Positions 25,137-33,688 of a stretch of 64,000 nucleotides of DNA are shown here, piece by piece. Position numbers and translations under genes: made by a program. Location of the stretch: assembly GCA_900110395.1 (NCBI GenBank), contig FODP01000028.1:1-64000 (forward strand), given 5' to 3'. This DNA comes from Rhodospirillales bacterium URHD0017 (GTDB taxonomy: Bacteria > Pseudomonadota > Alphaproteobacteria > Reyranellales > Reyranellaceae). The stretch's first letter is position 1. Every line of letters begins with the position of its first letter. The notes beneath the pieces were generated by a model. That model did not search any database and was not told where the DNA came from. It saw only the letters and a program-made list of their open reading frames with translations.

Positions 25137-25792
25137 TTTACGTCGACGTCGTTTCCGACACGATCTGTCCCTGGTGCTACATCGGCAAGAGGCGGTTCGA
25201 GCGCGCGCTGGCGCAGAGCGGCCGCACCGACATCGCGGTGGCCTGGCGGCCCTTTCAGCTCAATCCCGACATGCCGGCCGAGGGCATGACGCGCGACGAC
25301 TATGTGCGGGCCAAGTTCGGCGGCGGCGACCGGCCGCGCCAGATCTACCAGGCGATCGCCGAGAGCGGGCGCGAGGCCGGCATCGAATTCCAGTTCTCCC
25401 GCATCCGGCGCACGCCCAACACCGTGCTGTCGCACCGCCTGGTCCATTGGAGCGCCAAGAACAACGTGCAGGACGAGACCGTGGCCGAGCTGTTCAGACT
25501 CTACTTCGAAGAAGGCCGCGACATCGGCGACATGGAGACGGTGGTCGAATGCGCCGTCCGCGTCGGCATCGACGAGCTGCGCGCCCGCCGCTACCTGATG
25601 AGCGACGAGGGCCGCCAGGAGGTCGTCGCCTCCGACGTCTATGCCCGGCGCCTCGGCATCAACGGCGTGCCCTGCTTCATCGTCAACCGCAAATACGCGG
25701 TCTCCGGTGCCCAGCCGCCGTCGGCCTTCGTCGAAGTCTTCAACCTCGCCGAACGCGACGCGGCGACCAGCGCGGCCCAGTCGACGGCGTGA
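25133..25792 (+). CDS. DsbA-family oxidoreductase, FrnE-like
   Basis: 219 residues without a leader, so it is cytoplasmic. The thioredoxin-fold active site is CPWC at residues 13-16 (SDTICPWCYIGKRRFE), followed by an inserted helical domain and the cis-proline region INGVPCFIVNRKYAVSGAQP. This matches the FrnE/2-hydroxychromene-2-carboxylate isomerase-like branch of the DsbA family. Members act as disulfide isomerases or GSH-dependent isomerases. It is translationally coupled to the MFS gene. Confidence 0.88.
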   Translation: MIYVDVVSDTICPWCYIGKRRFERALAQSGRTDIAVAWRPFQLNPDMPAEGMTRDDYVRAKFGGGDRPRQIYQAIAESGREAGIEFQFSRIRRTPNTVLSHRLVHWSAKNNVQDETVAELFRLYFEEGRDIGDMETVVECAVRVGIDELRARRYLMSDEGRQEVVASDVYARRLGINGVPCFIVNRKYAVSGAQPPSAFVEVFNLAERDAATSAAQSTA

Positions 25793-25799
25793 TCAAGGC

Positions 25800-26075
25800 T
25801 CAACGTCGCCGCGGCAGGCCTGGCGGAGGCGGCGGCAGGGAAATGGGCGGCAGGTTCTTGATCTTAGAGAGACCGTAGTCACCTGGATTGTACTGAGTCT
25901 TGTAGGCGGCCCTGGCGCCGGCCCGCGCGGCGCGCATGACGGCGTCGGTCGAACTCTCCCCCGATACACCGTAGCTGTGACCGTGGTGTGGGCCGTGGTG
26001 CGGCATGCCACATGCGGCCACCGTCAGTGTCATGGCCAACACCGACGCCCACGGCTGCCCGCTCACGCTGATCAC
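25800..26075 (-). CDS. Small histidine-rich lipoprotein
   Basis: 91 residues from GTG 26075, overlapping the preceding stop in GTGA. The leader GQPWASVLAMTLTVAACG has a lipobox (VAAC). The mature part starts with MPHHGPHHGHSYG, a possible metal-binding cluster, and ends in a proline run (LPPPPPGLP). The leader is nearly the same as that of the first gene of this unit (VSGRSWAWVLAMMLAATAC). Function unknown. Confidence 0.6.
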   Translation of the reverse strand: MISVSGQPWASVLAMTLTVAACGMPHHGPHHGHSYGVSGESSTDAVMRAARAGARAAYKTQYNPGDYGLSKIKNLPPISLPPPPPGLPRRR

Positions 26076-26869
26076 CGGCCCGCCGCGTATGGTCGGGCAA
26101 CCTCGGAGAGGGTCTTCCAGCTTCCGGGCGCCGTCTGAAGCGGCCTGACCTCGATCTCCACGCCAGCAAGCTTGGAGAAGTATCGCCGGATCATGGCCAG
26201 GTCGGCAGTAGGCTCGCTTTCGATGAAAGGTTCACGGACGAAGCATGGGGCAGCATTGCTGTGCACGGCAGACGCCGTGTTGGTAGAGCACGAGCGATCG
26301 AGCAACATCCCGACACGTCCAATGTAGAGAACTTTGCCCGGCTCCATGTCGAACGTCGCGGCGGCCACGCTCGCGACGCTGACGATCGGGTTAGAGTCGG
26401 TAACGGTCTCCGTCTTCCACTCCCACCTCGACTGCCATTTGCCGCTGTTGTCCAGGTATCTGGTCGGTACCTGTCGGACTTCCTGCCGGCTCGTGTTTTC
26501 AAACCGCACATGCTCGAAGGAGTGAAACGCGCCCCGGCCGGGCTTCAACTTCATGGCAAAGGGCCGGTAGGACACGGTTAGTCCGTTTTCGACGCCTTCG
26601 TAGACTTCCAGAGGCGGAAACGGCGGCTTCATTTGCCGGCCAAGCAGCAGTTCGCCCGAGGTACCGCTTTGATGGTCGTATTTCAGCGAAACAGGGAAAC
26701 GAGCCCAACTCCAATCGACCGATGGCGTTCGCGCCACGACGACCATTCCCACGATCAGGCCGTCGGGCGGCGCCGGCGCCGCGACCTCCCAGGAACTGAG
26801 CTCGCCTGGCGGCGTCATGCTGCAGGCCGTGACGGCCAACGCCATGGCCATTCCTACCCAGCGGATCAT
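26072..26869 (-). CDS. Predicted lipoprotein, 265 aa
   Basis: ATG 26869 overlaps the previous stop in ATGA. The leader RWVGMAMALAVTACS carries lipobox VTAC. The mature protein begins with TPPGELSSWEVAAPAPPDGL, which matches the start of the short lipoprotein encoded just upstream (TPPGEF, TPPDGVIVG). The remainder is beta-rich (GAFHSFEHVRFENTS, SRWEWKTETVTDSN) with a disulfide candidate (RSCSTN, APCFVRE). I recognise no family. The three lipoprotein genes form one operon divergent from tetR. Confidence 0.65.
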   Translation of the reverse strand: MIRWVGMAMALAVTACSMTPPGELSSWEVAAPAPPDGLIVGMVVVARTPSVDWSWARFPVSLKYDHQSGTSGELLLGRQMKPPFPPLEVYEGVENGLTVSYRPFAMKLKPGRGAFHSFEHVRFENTSRQEVRQVPTRYLDNSGKWQSRWEWKTETVTDSNPIVSVASVAAATFDMEPGKVLYIGRVGMLLDRSCSTNTASAVHSNAAPCFVREPFIESEPTADLAMIRRYFSKLAGVEIEVRPLQTAPGSWKTLSEVARPYAAGR

Positions 26870-27027
26870 GGCAGCGCCGTGCGGCCAGCCACGGCAACGC
26901 CCACGATCACGCCATCCGGCGGCGTCGGCACTCGCGCCTGCTTCGGGCCGAACTCGCCGGGCGGCGTTTCGCACGCCGTCGCGGCCAGCATCATGGCCAA
27001 CACCCACGCCCACGACCGCCCACTCAC
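26866..27027 (-). CDS. Short lipoprotein, 53 aa, truncated paralogue of its neighbour
   Basis: GTG 27027 has AGGGAGG about ten bases upstream. The leader VSGRSWAWVLAMMLAATAC ends in a lipobox, and the mature part ETPPGEFGPKQARVPTPPDG continues with VIVGVAVAGRTALP and stops. The next gene product starts the same way and carries on for 230 residues, so this gene looks like a duplicate cut short or a small lipopeptide in its own right. Overlap with the next gene is ATGA. Confidence 0.6.
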   Translation of the reverse strand: MSGRSWAWVLAMMLAATACETPPGEFGPKQARVPTPPDGVIVGVAVAGRTALP

Positions 27028-27163
27028 GGCAAGCCGCCCTCCCTGATGGGCGGGAGGATGATCGGCATCCCGTACAAAATTGTGGCGCGGCCGGCCGCCG
27101 GCCGAATCAATATTTCTTCGCCGCGCTCTTGACGGTTGCTGCAACCGCCGGCGGGCGTGGTAA

Positions 27164-27198
27164 TATGTTATACGACATATCATATGTTAATAGACATA
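27164..27198. promoter_or_regulatory. Two operator-like boxes before tetR
   Basis: Two 16-base boxes, TATGTTATACGACATA (27,164-27,179) and TATGTTAATAGACATA (27,183-27,198), lie just before the tetR start. Each is an inverted repeat with TATGT and ACATA half-sites. The layout fits autorepression by the TetR protein and control of the divergent lipoprotein operon. Confidence 0.65.
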
Positions 27199-27212
27199 CT
27201 ATGAGGCTGAAC

Positions 27213-27902
27213 ATGCCGGTAAATCCTGCCCGGACCGCCCGCACCCGCGCCGAAATCCTCGATCACGCCGGTCGGCTGTTCCGCCTGCGCGGCTATGCCG
27301 GCACCAACATCGATGACGTCATGCTGGCCGCCGGCCTGACGCGCGGTGCCTTCTATGCGCACTTCACGTCGAAGGACGATCTCTTCACCGAGGCGGTCAT
27401 CGCCGGCACCGGCCTGCGCACGCGGCTGCGTGGTGCTGCGCCGGCCACGGTGCTGAAGGCCTATCTCGACAAGGCCGAGCAGGTCGCGAGCGCGCCGACC
27501 TGCGTGCTGGCCGCCCTGCCTTCCGACATTGCCCGCGCGACGCTGCCGGCACGCCTTGCCTTTGCCAACCTGCTGCATGCCGCGATCGGCGAGATCGTCG
27601 GCGCGAAGAAGCGCAAGCTCGACGGCGATGCGACGGTGGCGGTGATTTTAGCCGTCGGCGCCGTCGCGCTCGCGCGCGCCTCGGGCGATACGCGGCTCAG
27701 CGACTGGTTGCTGCGGTGTGCTGCTCGGGCCGTTCAGCCCCTGCTGAAGCCACGGCTCAAGCCGCGAGCTTCGCCAATGAAGAGACGATCGACGTCACGC
27801 CGGAAAGCCGCTGGCGCTCGTCGTTCCAGGCGCGCTGCACGATCACGCGGTGGTCGGGCCGCAGCCGCACCAAAGGCGCGTTCTTCTGCAGCCAGGCGAT
27901 GA
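27213..27902 (+). CDS. TetR-family transcriptional regulator
   Basis: I choose ATG 27213, because GAGG lies at six bases and the operator boxes end just before; ATG 27201 is also in frame. The HTH (TRAEILDHAGRLFRLRGYAG, TNIDDVMLAAGLTRGAFYAHF) is classic TetR. The ligand domain reaches AARAVQPLLKP at about residue 185, the usual family length. The frame then runs on for some 45 arginine- and alanine-rich residues over the end of mfd before a stop at 27,902, so the natural stop seems to have been lost. Confidence 0.85.
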   Translation: MPVNPARTARTRAEILDHAGRLFRLRGYAGTNIDDVMLAAGLTRGAFYAHFTSKDDLFTEAVIAGTGLRTRLRGAAPATVLKAYLDKAEQVASAPTCVLAALPSDIARATLPARLAFANLLHAAIGEIVGAKKRKLDGDATVAVILAVGAVALARASGDTRLSDWLLRCAARAVQPLLKPRLKPRASPMKRRSTSRRKAAGARRSRRAARSRGGRAAAAPKARSSAARR

Positions 27903-30900
27903 GCTTCTCGGGCTTGGCGAACTTGTTGTCGTGCAGCGACAGCACGACCGCCTTCTCGCCGGCGTCGATGCGGTCGACGCCCGCCGCGCGGCACAGCACC
28001 TTGAGCGCCACCGTGTTCAGCAGGAACTCGGCCTCGGGCGGCATCTTGCCGAAGCGGTCGACGAGCTCGGCGGCGAAGGAATCGATCTCCGCCTGGTTGG
28101 CGAGCGCACCGATGCGGCGATAGAGGCCCATGCGCACCGAGAGGTCGGCGATGTATTCCTCGGGCAGCAGCACCGGGATGCCGAGATTGAGCTGCGGCGA
28201 CCAGTCGGCACGCTCTGCCTCGCGCGCCTGCCCGCGCGCCGCCTCCACCGCCTCTTCGAGGAGCTGCTGGTAGAGCTCGATGCCGACCTCGCGGATGTGG
28301 CCGGATTGCTCCTCGCCCAAAAGATTGCCGGCGCCGCGGATGTCGAGGTCGTGGCTGGCGAGCTGGAAGCCCGCGCCCAGCGTGTCGAGGGTCTGCATGA
28401 CCTCGAGCCGCTTGGAGGCCGCTTCGTTCAACGCCTTGCCCGGCGGCACGGTCAGATAGGCATAGGCCCGTGTCTTGCCGCGGCCGATGCGGCCCCGGAG
28501 CTGGTAGAGCTGGGCCAGGCCGAACATGTCGGCGCGATGGATCACCATGGTGTTGGCGGTGCTGATGTCGAGTCCGCTTTCCACGATGTTGGTCGACAAC
28601 AGCACGTCGAACTTGCCCTCGACGAAGTCCTGCATGGTGTTCTCGATGGTCGTCGGCGCGAGCTTGCCATGCGCCATGGCCATGCGGATCTCGGGCACCA
28701 GCTCGCGCAGCTCGACCGCGATCTGCGCCAGGTCCTCGATGCGCGGGCAGACATAGAAGCTCTGGCCGCCGCGATATTGTTCGCGCAACAAGGCCTCTCG
28801 TATCGTGACGCCGTCGAACGGCGTCACGAAAGTGCGCACGGCCAGGCGATCGACCGGCGGCGTGGCGATCAGGCTCATGTCGCGCACGCCGGTCAGGGCG
28901 AGCTGCAGGGTGCGCGGGATCGGCGTCGCCGTCAGGGTCAGCACATGGACGTCGGCGCGCAGCTCCTTCAGGCGCTCCTTGTGGCTGACGCCGAAATGCT
29001 GCTCCTCGTCGACGATCAGCAGGCCGAGGTCCTTGAACTCGATGCCCTTGGCGAGCAGCGCGTGGGTGCCGATCACGATATCGACCGTGCCCTCCTTGAT
29101 CGCTTCCTTGGTGGCTTTGGCCTCTTTTGCAGGGACCAGCCGCGAGAGGCGGCCGATGCGCGCCGGCAGGCCCTGGAAGCGCTCGACGAAGGTCCGATGA
29201 TGCTGGCGGGCCAGCAGGGTCGTCGGGCCGATCACCGCCACCTGCTTGCCCGACAGGGCGGCGACGAAGGCCGCGCGCAGCGCCACCTCGGTCTTGCCGA
29301 AGCCCACGTCGCCGCAGATCAGGCGGTCCATCGGCTTGCCCGACGACAGGTCGTCGATCACGTCGGCGATGGCCTGCAGCTGGTCGTCGGTCTCGGCATA
29401 GGGGAAGCGGGCGCAGAACTCCTCGTAGGCGCCCTCGGGCGGGCTCATGGTCTCGCCGCGGCGGATGGCGCGCTCGGCGGCGATCTTGATCAGCCGGTCG
29501 GCCATGTCGGCGATGCGCTGCTTCAGCCTGGCCTTGCGCGACTGCCAGGCGACGCCGCCCAGCCGGTCGAGCACCGCGCCCTCCTCCGCCGAGCCGTAGC
29601 GGCTCAGCACGTCGATGTTCTCGACCGGCACGAACAGTTTGTCGCCGCCTTCGTAGGTCAGCCTGAGGCAATCGTGCCGCGCGTACTGGATTTCCAGCGT
29701 GACGAGGCCTTCGTAGCGGCCGACGCCGTGCTCGCGATGCACGACGAGGTCGCCTTCGCTCAGTGCCGCGGCTTCGGCGATGAAGCGTTCGGATGGCCGC
29801 CGCTTCTTGGCCGGCCGCGAAATCCGATCGCCGATGATGTCTTCTTCGCCGATGACTTCCAGGCCATCGAGCACGAAGCCGTGCTCGACCGGCCAGACGG
29901 CGACGCCAAGCGCACCTGATGGCAACCCTTGCACCGTGGCGAAGTCGGCCACGGGAACAGGAGTCGTGGCGCCGTGCTCCTGCAGCAGGTGCTGCAGGCG
30001 GCTGGCCGAGCCTTCGGTGTAGCCCGCGATCAGCACGCGACGGCCGGCGGCATTGGCTGCCTTCACATGCTCGGCCACGACGTCGAACAGGTTGACGCCC
30101 TGCGCGGTGCGCGCGCGGGCAAAGCCTTCATGGCGTCGGCCGCCAAGATCGATCGTGTTCGGCGCGTCGGGCGCGGCGTCGAAGCTGGTGAACTGGCCGA
30201 TCGCGTGGCCGTCGAGCAGGCGGTCCCATTCCGACGGTTTGAGGTAGAGCCGTTCCGGCGGCACGGGCTTGTAGTCGGCGGCACCCGTCATGCCGCCCTT
30301 GCCGCCGGTTTTTAAGCGCGCGTCGTAGTAGTCGGTGATGAGCTCGTGGCGCGCCTCGAAGGCCTCGGCGATCTGGTGATCGGCCGTGATCACCGCCTCG
30401 GGGCAGTAATCCAGCAGCGTCTCGAGCCGCTCGTGGAACAATGGCAGCCAGTGCTCCATGCCGACATGGCGCTGGCCGGCCGACACCGCTTCGTAGAGCG
30501 CATCGTCGGTGGCATTGCCGAACAGCTCGCGATAGCCGCCGCGGAAGCGCGCGATGCTGTCCTTGGTCAGCAGCACCTCGCTCACCGGCAGCAAAACGGC
30601 CTCTTCGCGCGTGCCCGTCGAGCGCTGGCTCATGGGATCGAACGAGCGGATCTCCTCCAAGACGTCGCCGAACAGGTCGAGGCGCAGCGGCTCGGCCGTG
30701 CCTGGTGGGAAGAGGTCGACCAGGCCACCGCGCACGGCGAACTCGCCCGGCTCCATGACGGTCTCCGAGCGGCCGTAGCCGTTCTCGCCCAGAAACTTCG
30801 TGAGCCAGTTGGCGTCGACCGTCTGGCCCTTCTTCAGCACGACCGCCGCTTCGGCGTAGAGGCTGCGCGGCGGCACCTTCTGCAGGGCCGCTCCCACCGA

Positions 30901-31248
30901 GGCGAGGATGATGCGCGCCGGCGCGCCCGGCTTCCTGGTTTGTGCAAGGCGCACCAGCGTCTCCAGGCGCTCGGCGACGATGTCGGGGTGCGGCGACATG
31001 CGGTCGTAGGGCAGGCAGTCCCAGGCCGGGAAGACCAGCACCTCGCGCTCGGGCGCGAAGAAGCGCAGACCGTCCTGCAGGCGCTCCAGCCGCTGGCCGT
31101 CGCGCGCCACGTGCAGGATGTCCTGCCCGCCGGTGGTGCGCGCGAGCTCGGCCAGCGCCAGGGCGTCGGCGCCCTCGGGCAGGCCCGCGATCGTCCAGCG
31201 GCCGGGCTTGCGCGGGATGGCGGAGAGGGTTTCGGAAAGCGACGCCAC
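27757..31248 (-). CDS. mfd: Transcription-repair coupling factor Mfd
   Basis: 1,163 residues, the normal Mfd length. It starts with GTG 31248, sharing one base with the sdhE stop. The N-terminal UvrB-like module, the RNA polymerase-interacting domain (VVHREHGVGRYEGLVTL) and the RecG-like translocase follow in order. Helicase motifs are clear: GDVGFGKTEVALRAAF (Walker A), LLIVDEEQHFG (Walker B), TATPIPRTLQLAL and QLRGRIGRG. Mfd removes stalled RNA polymerase and recruits UvrA to the lesion. The 3' end overlaps the convergent tetR frame by about 145 bases. Confidence 0.97.
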   Translation of the reverse strand: MASLSETLSAIPRKPGRWTIAGLPEGADALALAELARTTGGQDILHVARDGQRLERLQDGLRFFAPEREVLVFPAWDCLPYDRMSPHPDIVAERLETLVRLAQTRKPGAPARIILASVGAALQKVPPRSLYAEAAVVLKKGQTVDANWLTKFLGENGYGRSETVMEPGEFAVRGGLVDLFPPGTAEPLRLDLFGDVLEEIRSFDPMSQRSTGTREEAVLLPVSEVLLTKDSIARFRGGYRELFGNATDDALYEAVSAGQRHVGMEHWLPLFHERLETLLDYCPEAVITADHQIAEAFEARHELITDYYDARLKTGGKGGMTGAADYKPVPPERLYLKPSEWDRLLDGHAIGQFTSFDAAPDAPNTIDLGGRRHEGFARARTAQGVNLFDVVAEHVKAANAAGRRVLIAGYTEGSASRLQHLLQEHGATTPVPVADFATVQGLPSGALGVAVWPVEHGFVLDGLEVIGEEDIIGDRISRPAKKRRPSERFIAEAAALSEGDLVVHREHGVGRYEGLVTLEIQYARHDCLRLTYEGGDKLFVPVENIDVLSRYGSAEEGAVLDRLGGVAWQSRKARLKQRIADMADRLIKIAAERAIRRGETMSPPEGAYEEFCARFPYAETDDQLQAIADVIDDLSSGKPMDRLICGDVGFGKTEVALRAAFVAALSGKQVAVIGPTTLLARQHHRTFVERFQGLPARIGRLSRLVPAKEAKATKEAIKEGTVDIVIGTHALLAKGIEFKDLGLLIVDEEQHFGVSHKERLKELRADVHVLTLTATPIPRTLQLALTGVRDMSLIATPPVDRLAVRTFVTPFDGVTIREALLREQYRGGQSFYVCPRIEDLAQIAVELRELVPEIRMAMAHGKLAPTTIENTMQDFVEGKFDVLLSTNIVESGLDISTANTMVIHRADMFGLAQLYQLRGRIGRGKTRAYAYLTVPPGKALNEAASKRLEVMQTLDTLGAGFQLASHDLDIRGAGNLLGEEQSGHIREVGIELYQQLLEEAVEAARGQAREAERADWSPQLNLGIPVLLPEEYIADLSVRMGLYRRIGALANQAEIDSFAAELVDRFGKMPPEAEFLLNTVALKVLCRAAGVDRIDAGEKAVVLSLHDNKFAKPEKLIAWLQKNAPLVRLRPDHRVIVQRAWNDERQRLSGVTSIVSSLAKLAA

Positions 31249-31517
31249 TAGAACCTCACGCGGAACGCTTTTAGCCGGCGCAACACCGGCGAATCGGCCT
31301 CCGCCGGAATCTCCGCCTGGCCGGTCACCCAGTCGAAGATCTCGTTGTCGCTTGCCGCCAGCAGCCGCTCGTACTGGTCGAGTTCGGCGGCGTCGAACGC
31401 GGCGATATGGGCGCGCGCGAACTGGCCCAGGAGGATGTCGTTCTCCTTGTTGCCACGGTAGACGCTGCGATAAAGCAAACGCTTACGCCGCGTCTCGAGA
31501 TCCAGCTCGCGCGTCAT
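31248..31517 (-). CDS. sdhE: Succinate dehydrogenase assembly factor SdhE-like
   Basis: 89 residues with the YgfY/SdhE five-helix layout: RRKRLLYRSVYRGNKENDILLG contains the conserved RGxxE (RGNKE) motif, followed by ERLLAASDNEIFDWVTGQ. The family attaches FAD covalently to the SdhA flavoprotein and, in some bacteria, to fumarate reductase. The gene immediately precedes mfd and shares its last base with the mfd start; this sdhE-mfd order with divergent recG is common in alphaproteobacteria. Confidence 0.92.
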   Translation of the reverse strand: MTRELDLETRRKRLLYRSVYRGNKENDILLGQFARAHIAAFDAAELDQYERLLAASDNEIFDWVTGQAEIPAEADSPVLRRLKAFRVRF

Positions 31518-31591
31518 GTTTTCCCCAGAAAGCGGCGTAGCATATAGGTGGCGGCGATGGTGAAGTCACGCGGCCTAAACGCCCAGCAACC

Positions 31592-33688
31592 ATGCGCCCG
31601 CAGAGCCTGACACCCCTGTTCGCCCAAACCACGTCGCTGCCCGGCATCGGGCCGCGGCTGGGCAAGCTCGTGGAGAAACTTGCAGGCCCGCTGGTCGTCG
31701 ACCTCCTGTGGCACCTGCCCTTCGCCGTGGTCGACCGGCGCAACGCGCCCGAGGTCTTGCACGCCAAGGCAGGCGAGATCGCCACCATGACGGTGACCGT
31801 CGACGAGCACCTGGTGCCGCGCAATCCGCGCCAGCCCTATCGCGTGTGGTGCAGCGACGAGACGGGCCGGCTCTGCCTCACCTTCTTCAACGGCCGCGAG
31901 GACTACCTGAAGAAGCTGCTGCCGCCCGGCGAGGTGCGCGTGGTGAGCGGCAAGGTCGAGATCTACCAGGGCGAGGTGCAGATGACGCACCCCGACCATG
32001 TCGTGCCGCTCGACCAGCGCGAACAGATCCTGCGCGTCGAGCCGGTCTATGGCCTGACCGCCGGCCTGACCCAGCGGCCGGTGCAGAAGGCGATCGCCGC
32101 CGCCGTCGAGCGCTCGCCCGAACTGACCGAATGGCAGGACCAGGCCTTCCACAAGCGCAACAAGTGGGACAGTTGGCACGCCGCGTTGGCGCGCGCTCAC
32201 GCACCCGGCGAGGAGACCGACCTCGCGCCGACGCATCCGGCGCGCGCCCGCCTCGCCTTCGACGAGCTCTTGGCGAGTCAGCTCGCCATCGCCCTGGTGC
32301 GCCATCACAACCGCACGGTCGCGGGCCATGTCACCAAGGGCGACGGCCGGCTGCGCGCCAACGTGCTGAAAAGCCTGCCCTTCGAATTGACGCCGAGCCA
32401 GAAGGCCGCGGTCGGCGAGATCGAGGCCGACATGGCCAAGGCCGAGCGCATGATCCGCCTGCTGCAGGGCGACGTCGGCAGCGGCAAGACGCTGGTCGCC
32501 TTGCTCGCCATGCTGATCTGCGTCGAGGCCGGCGCGCAGGCGGCGCTGATGGCGCCGACCGAGATTCTGGCCCGCCAGCACCACGCCACCATCGCGCCGC
32601 TCGCCGAGGCGGCCGGCGTGCGCCTCGCGCTGCTGACGGGGCGCGACGGCCAGAAGCAGAAGAAGGAAACGTTGCAGGGTCTGGCCGACGGCTCGATCCA
32701 TCTCGTCGTCGGCACGCATGCGCTCGTGCAGGACGAAGTCGAGTTCGCCGATCTCGCGCTCGCCGTGGTCGACGAGCAGCACCGGTTCGGCGTGCACCAG
32801 CGCATGGCGCTGTCGTCCAAGGGCCATGCCGTCGATCTCCTGGTGATGACGGCAACGCCCATCCCGCGCACCCTGATGCTGGCGGCCTACGGCGACCTCG
32901 ACGTCTCCAAGCTCACCGAGAAGCCGGCCGGCCGCCAGCCGATCGACACCCGCACCCTCCCGCTCGAGCGCATCGCCGAGGTGGCTGACGCCGTCGGTCG
33001 CCAGATCGCGCCCACTTCGAGCAACGGGGGCGGGCGCGTCTACTGGGTGTGCCCGCTGATCGAGGAATCGGAAGACATTGACCTCGCCAACGCCGAGGAG
33101 CGCTTCCGTCTCCTGAGCGCGCGCTTTCCCGGCAAGGTCGGGCTGCTGCACGGTCGCCTGAAGGGCGCCGAGCGCGACGCGACCATGGCGGCGTTCGCCG
33201 AGGGCCGCTTGTCGATCCTGGTGGCGACCACCGTGATCGAGGTCGGCGTCGACGTGCCGGCCGCGACCGTGATGGTGATCGAGCACGCCGAGCGCTTTGG
33301 TCTCGCCCAGCTCCACCAGCTGCGCGGCCGCGTCGGACGCGGTGCCGCCAAGTCGACCTGCCTCTTGCTCTATGCCCAGCCGCTCGGCGAGACCGCCAAG
33401 GCGCGGCTCGCCATCATGCGCGAGACCGAGGACGGTTTCCGCATCGCCGAAGAGGACCTGCGCCTGCGCGGCGCCGGCGAGCTTTTGGGCACCCGGCAAA
33501 GCGGCCTGCCCGACATGCGCCTGGCCGACCTCGCGGCCCACGGCGAACTTCTACAGGCGGCGCGCGATGATGCGCGCCTGGTGATCGAGCGCGATCCCGA
33601 CCTGCAATCCGAGCGGGGCGCGGCACTGCGCGCCCTGCTCTACCTCTTTCGCCGCGACGACGCCGTCAGGACCTTGCGCGCCGGCTAG
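31592..33688 (+). CDS. recG: ATP-dependent DNA helicase RecG
   Basis: 698 residues, standard length. The N-terminal wedge domain has an OB fold (VWCSDETGRLCLTFFNG). Helicase motifs follow: LLQGDVGSGKTLVALLAM (Walker A), LAVVDEQHRFGVHQR (DEQH box), MTATPIPRTLMLAAYGDLD, and the second RecA lobe with TTVIEVGVDVPAA and LHQLRGRVGRG. RecG remodels stalled forks and branched DNA. It is divergent from sdhE-mfd with 74 bases between starts, so both repair helicases share a promoter region. Confidence 0.97.
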   Translation: MRPQSLTPLFAQTTSLPGIGPRLGKLVEKLAGPLVVDLLWHLPFAVVDRRNAPEVLHAKAGEIATMTVTVDEHLVPRNPRQPYRVWCSDETGRLCLTFFNGREDYLKKLLPPGEVRVVSGKVEIYQGEVQMTHPDHVVPLDQREQILRVEPVYGLTAGLTQRPVQKAIAAAVERSPELTEWQDQAFHKRNKWDSWHAALARAHAPGEETDLAPTHPARARLAFDELLASQLAIALVRHHNRTVAGHVTKGDGRLRANVLKSLPFELTPSQKAAVGEIEADMAKAERMIRLLQGDVGSGKTLVALLAMLICVEAGAQAALMAPTEILARQHHATIAPLAEAAGVRLALLTGRDGQKQKKETLQGLADGSIHLVVGTHALVQDEVEFADLALAVVDEQHRFGVHQRMALSSKGHAVDLLVMTATPIPRTLMLAAYGDLDVSKLTEKPAGRQPIDTRTLPLERIAEVADAVGRQIAPTSSNGGGRVYWVCPLIEESEDIDLANAEERFRLLSARFPGKVGLLHGRLKGAERDATMAAFAEGRLSILVATTVIEVGVDVPAATVMVIEHAERFGLAQLHQLRGRVGRGAAKSTCLLLYAQPLGETAKARLAIMRETEDGFRIAEEDLRLRGAGELLGTRQSGLPDMRLADLAAHGELLQAARDDARLVIERDPDLQSERGAALRALLYLFRRDDAVRTLRAG

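Noticed and set aside
27850..29919. Long plus-strand frame opposite mfd
   Set aside because: It is an antisense shadow of a certain gene in high-GC DNA, with no recognisable motif.
31518..31591. Small RNA or regulatory gene between sdhE and recG
   Set aside because: Only 74 bases separate the starts; a shared promoter region explains it.
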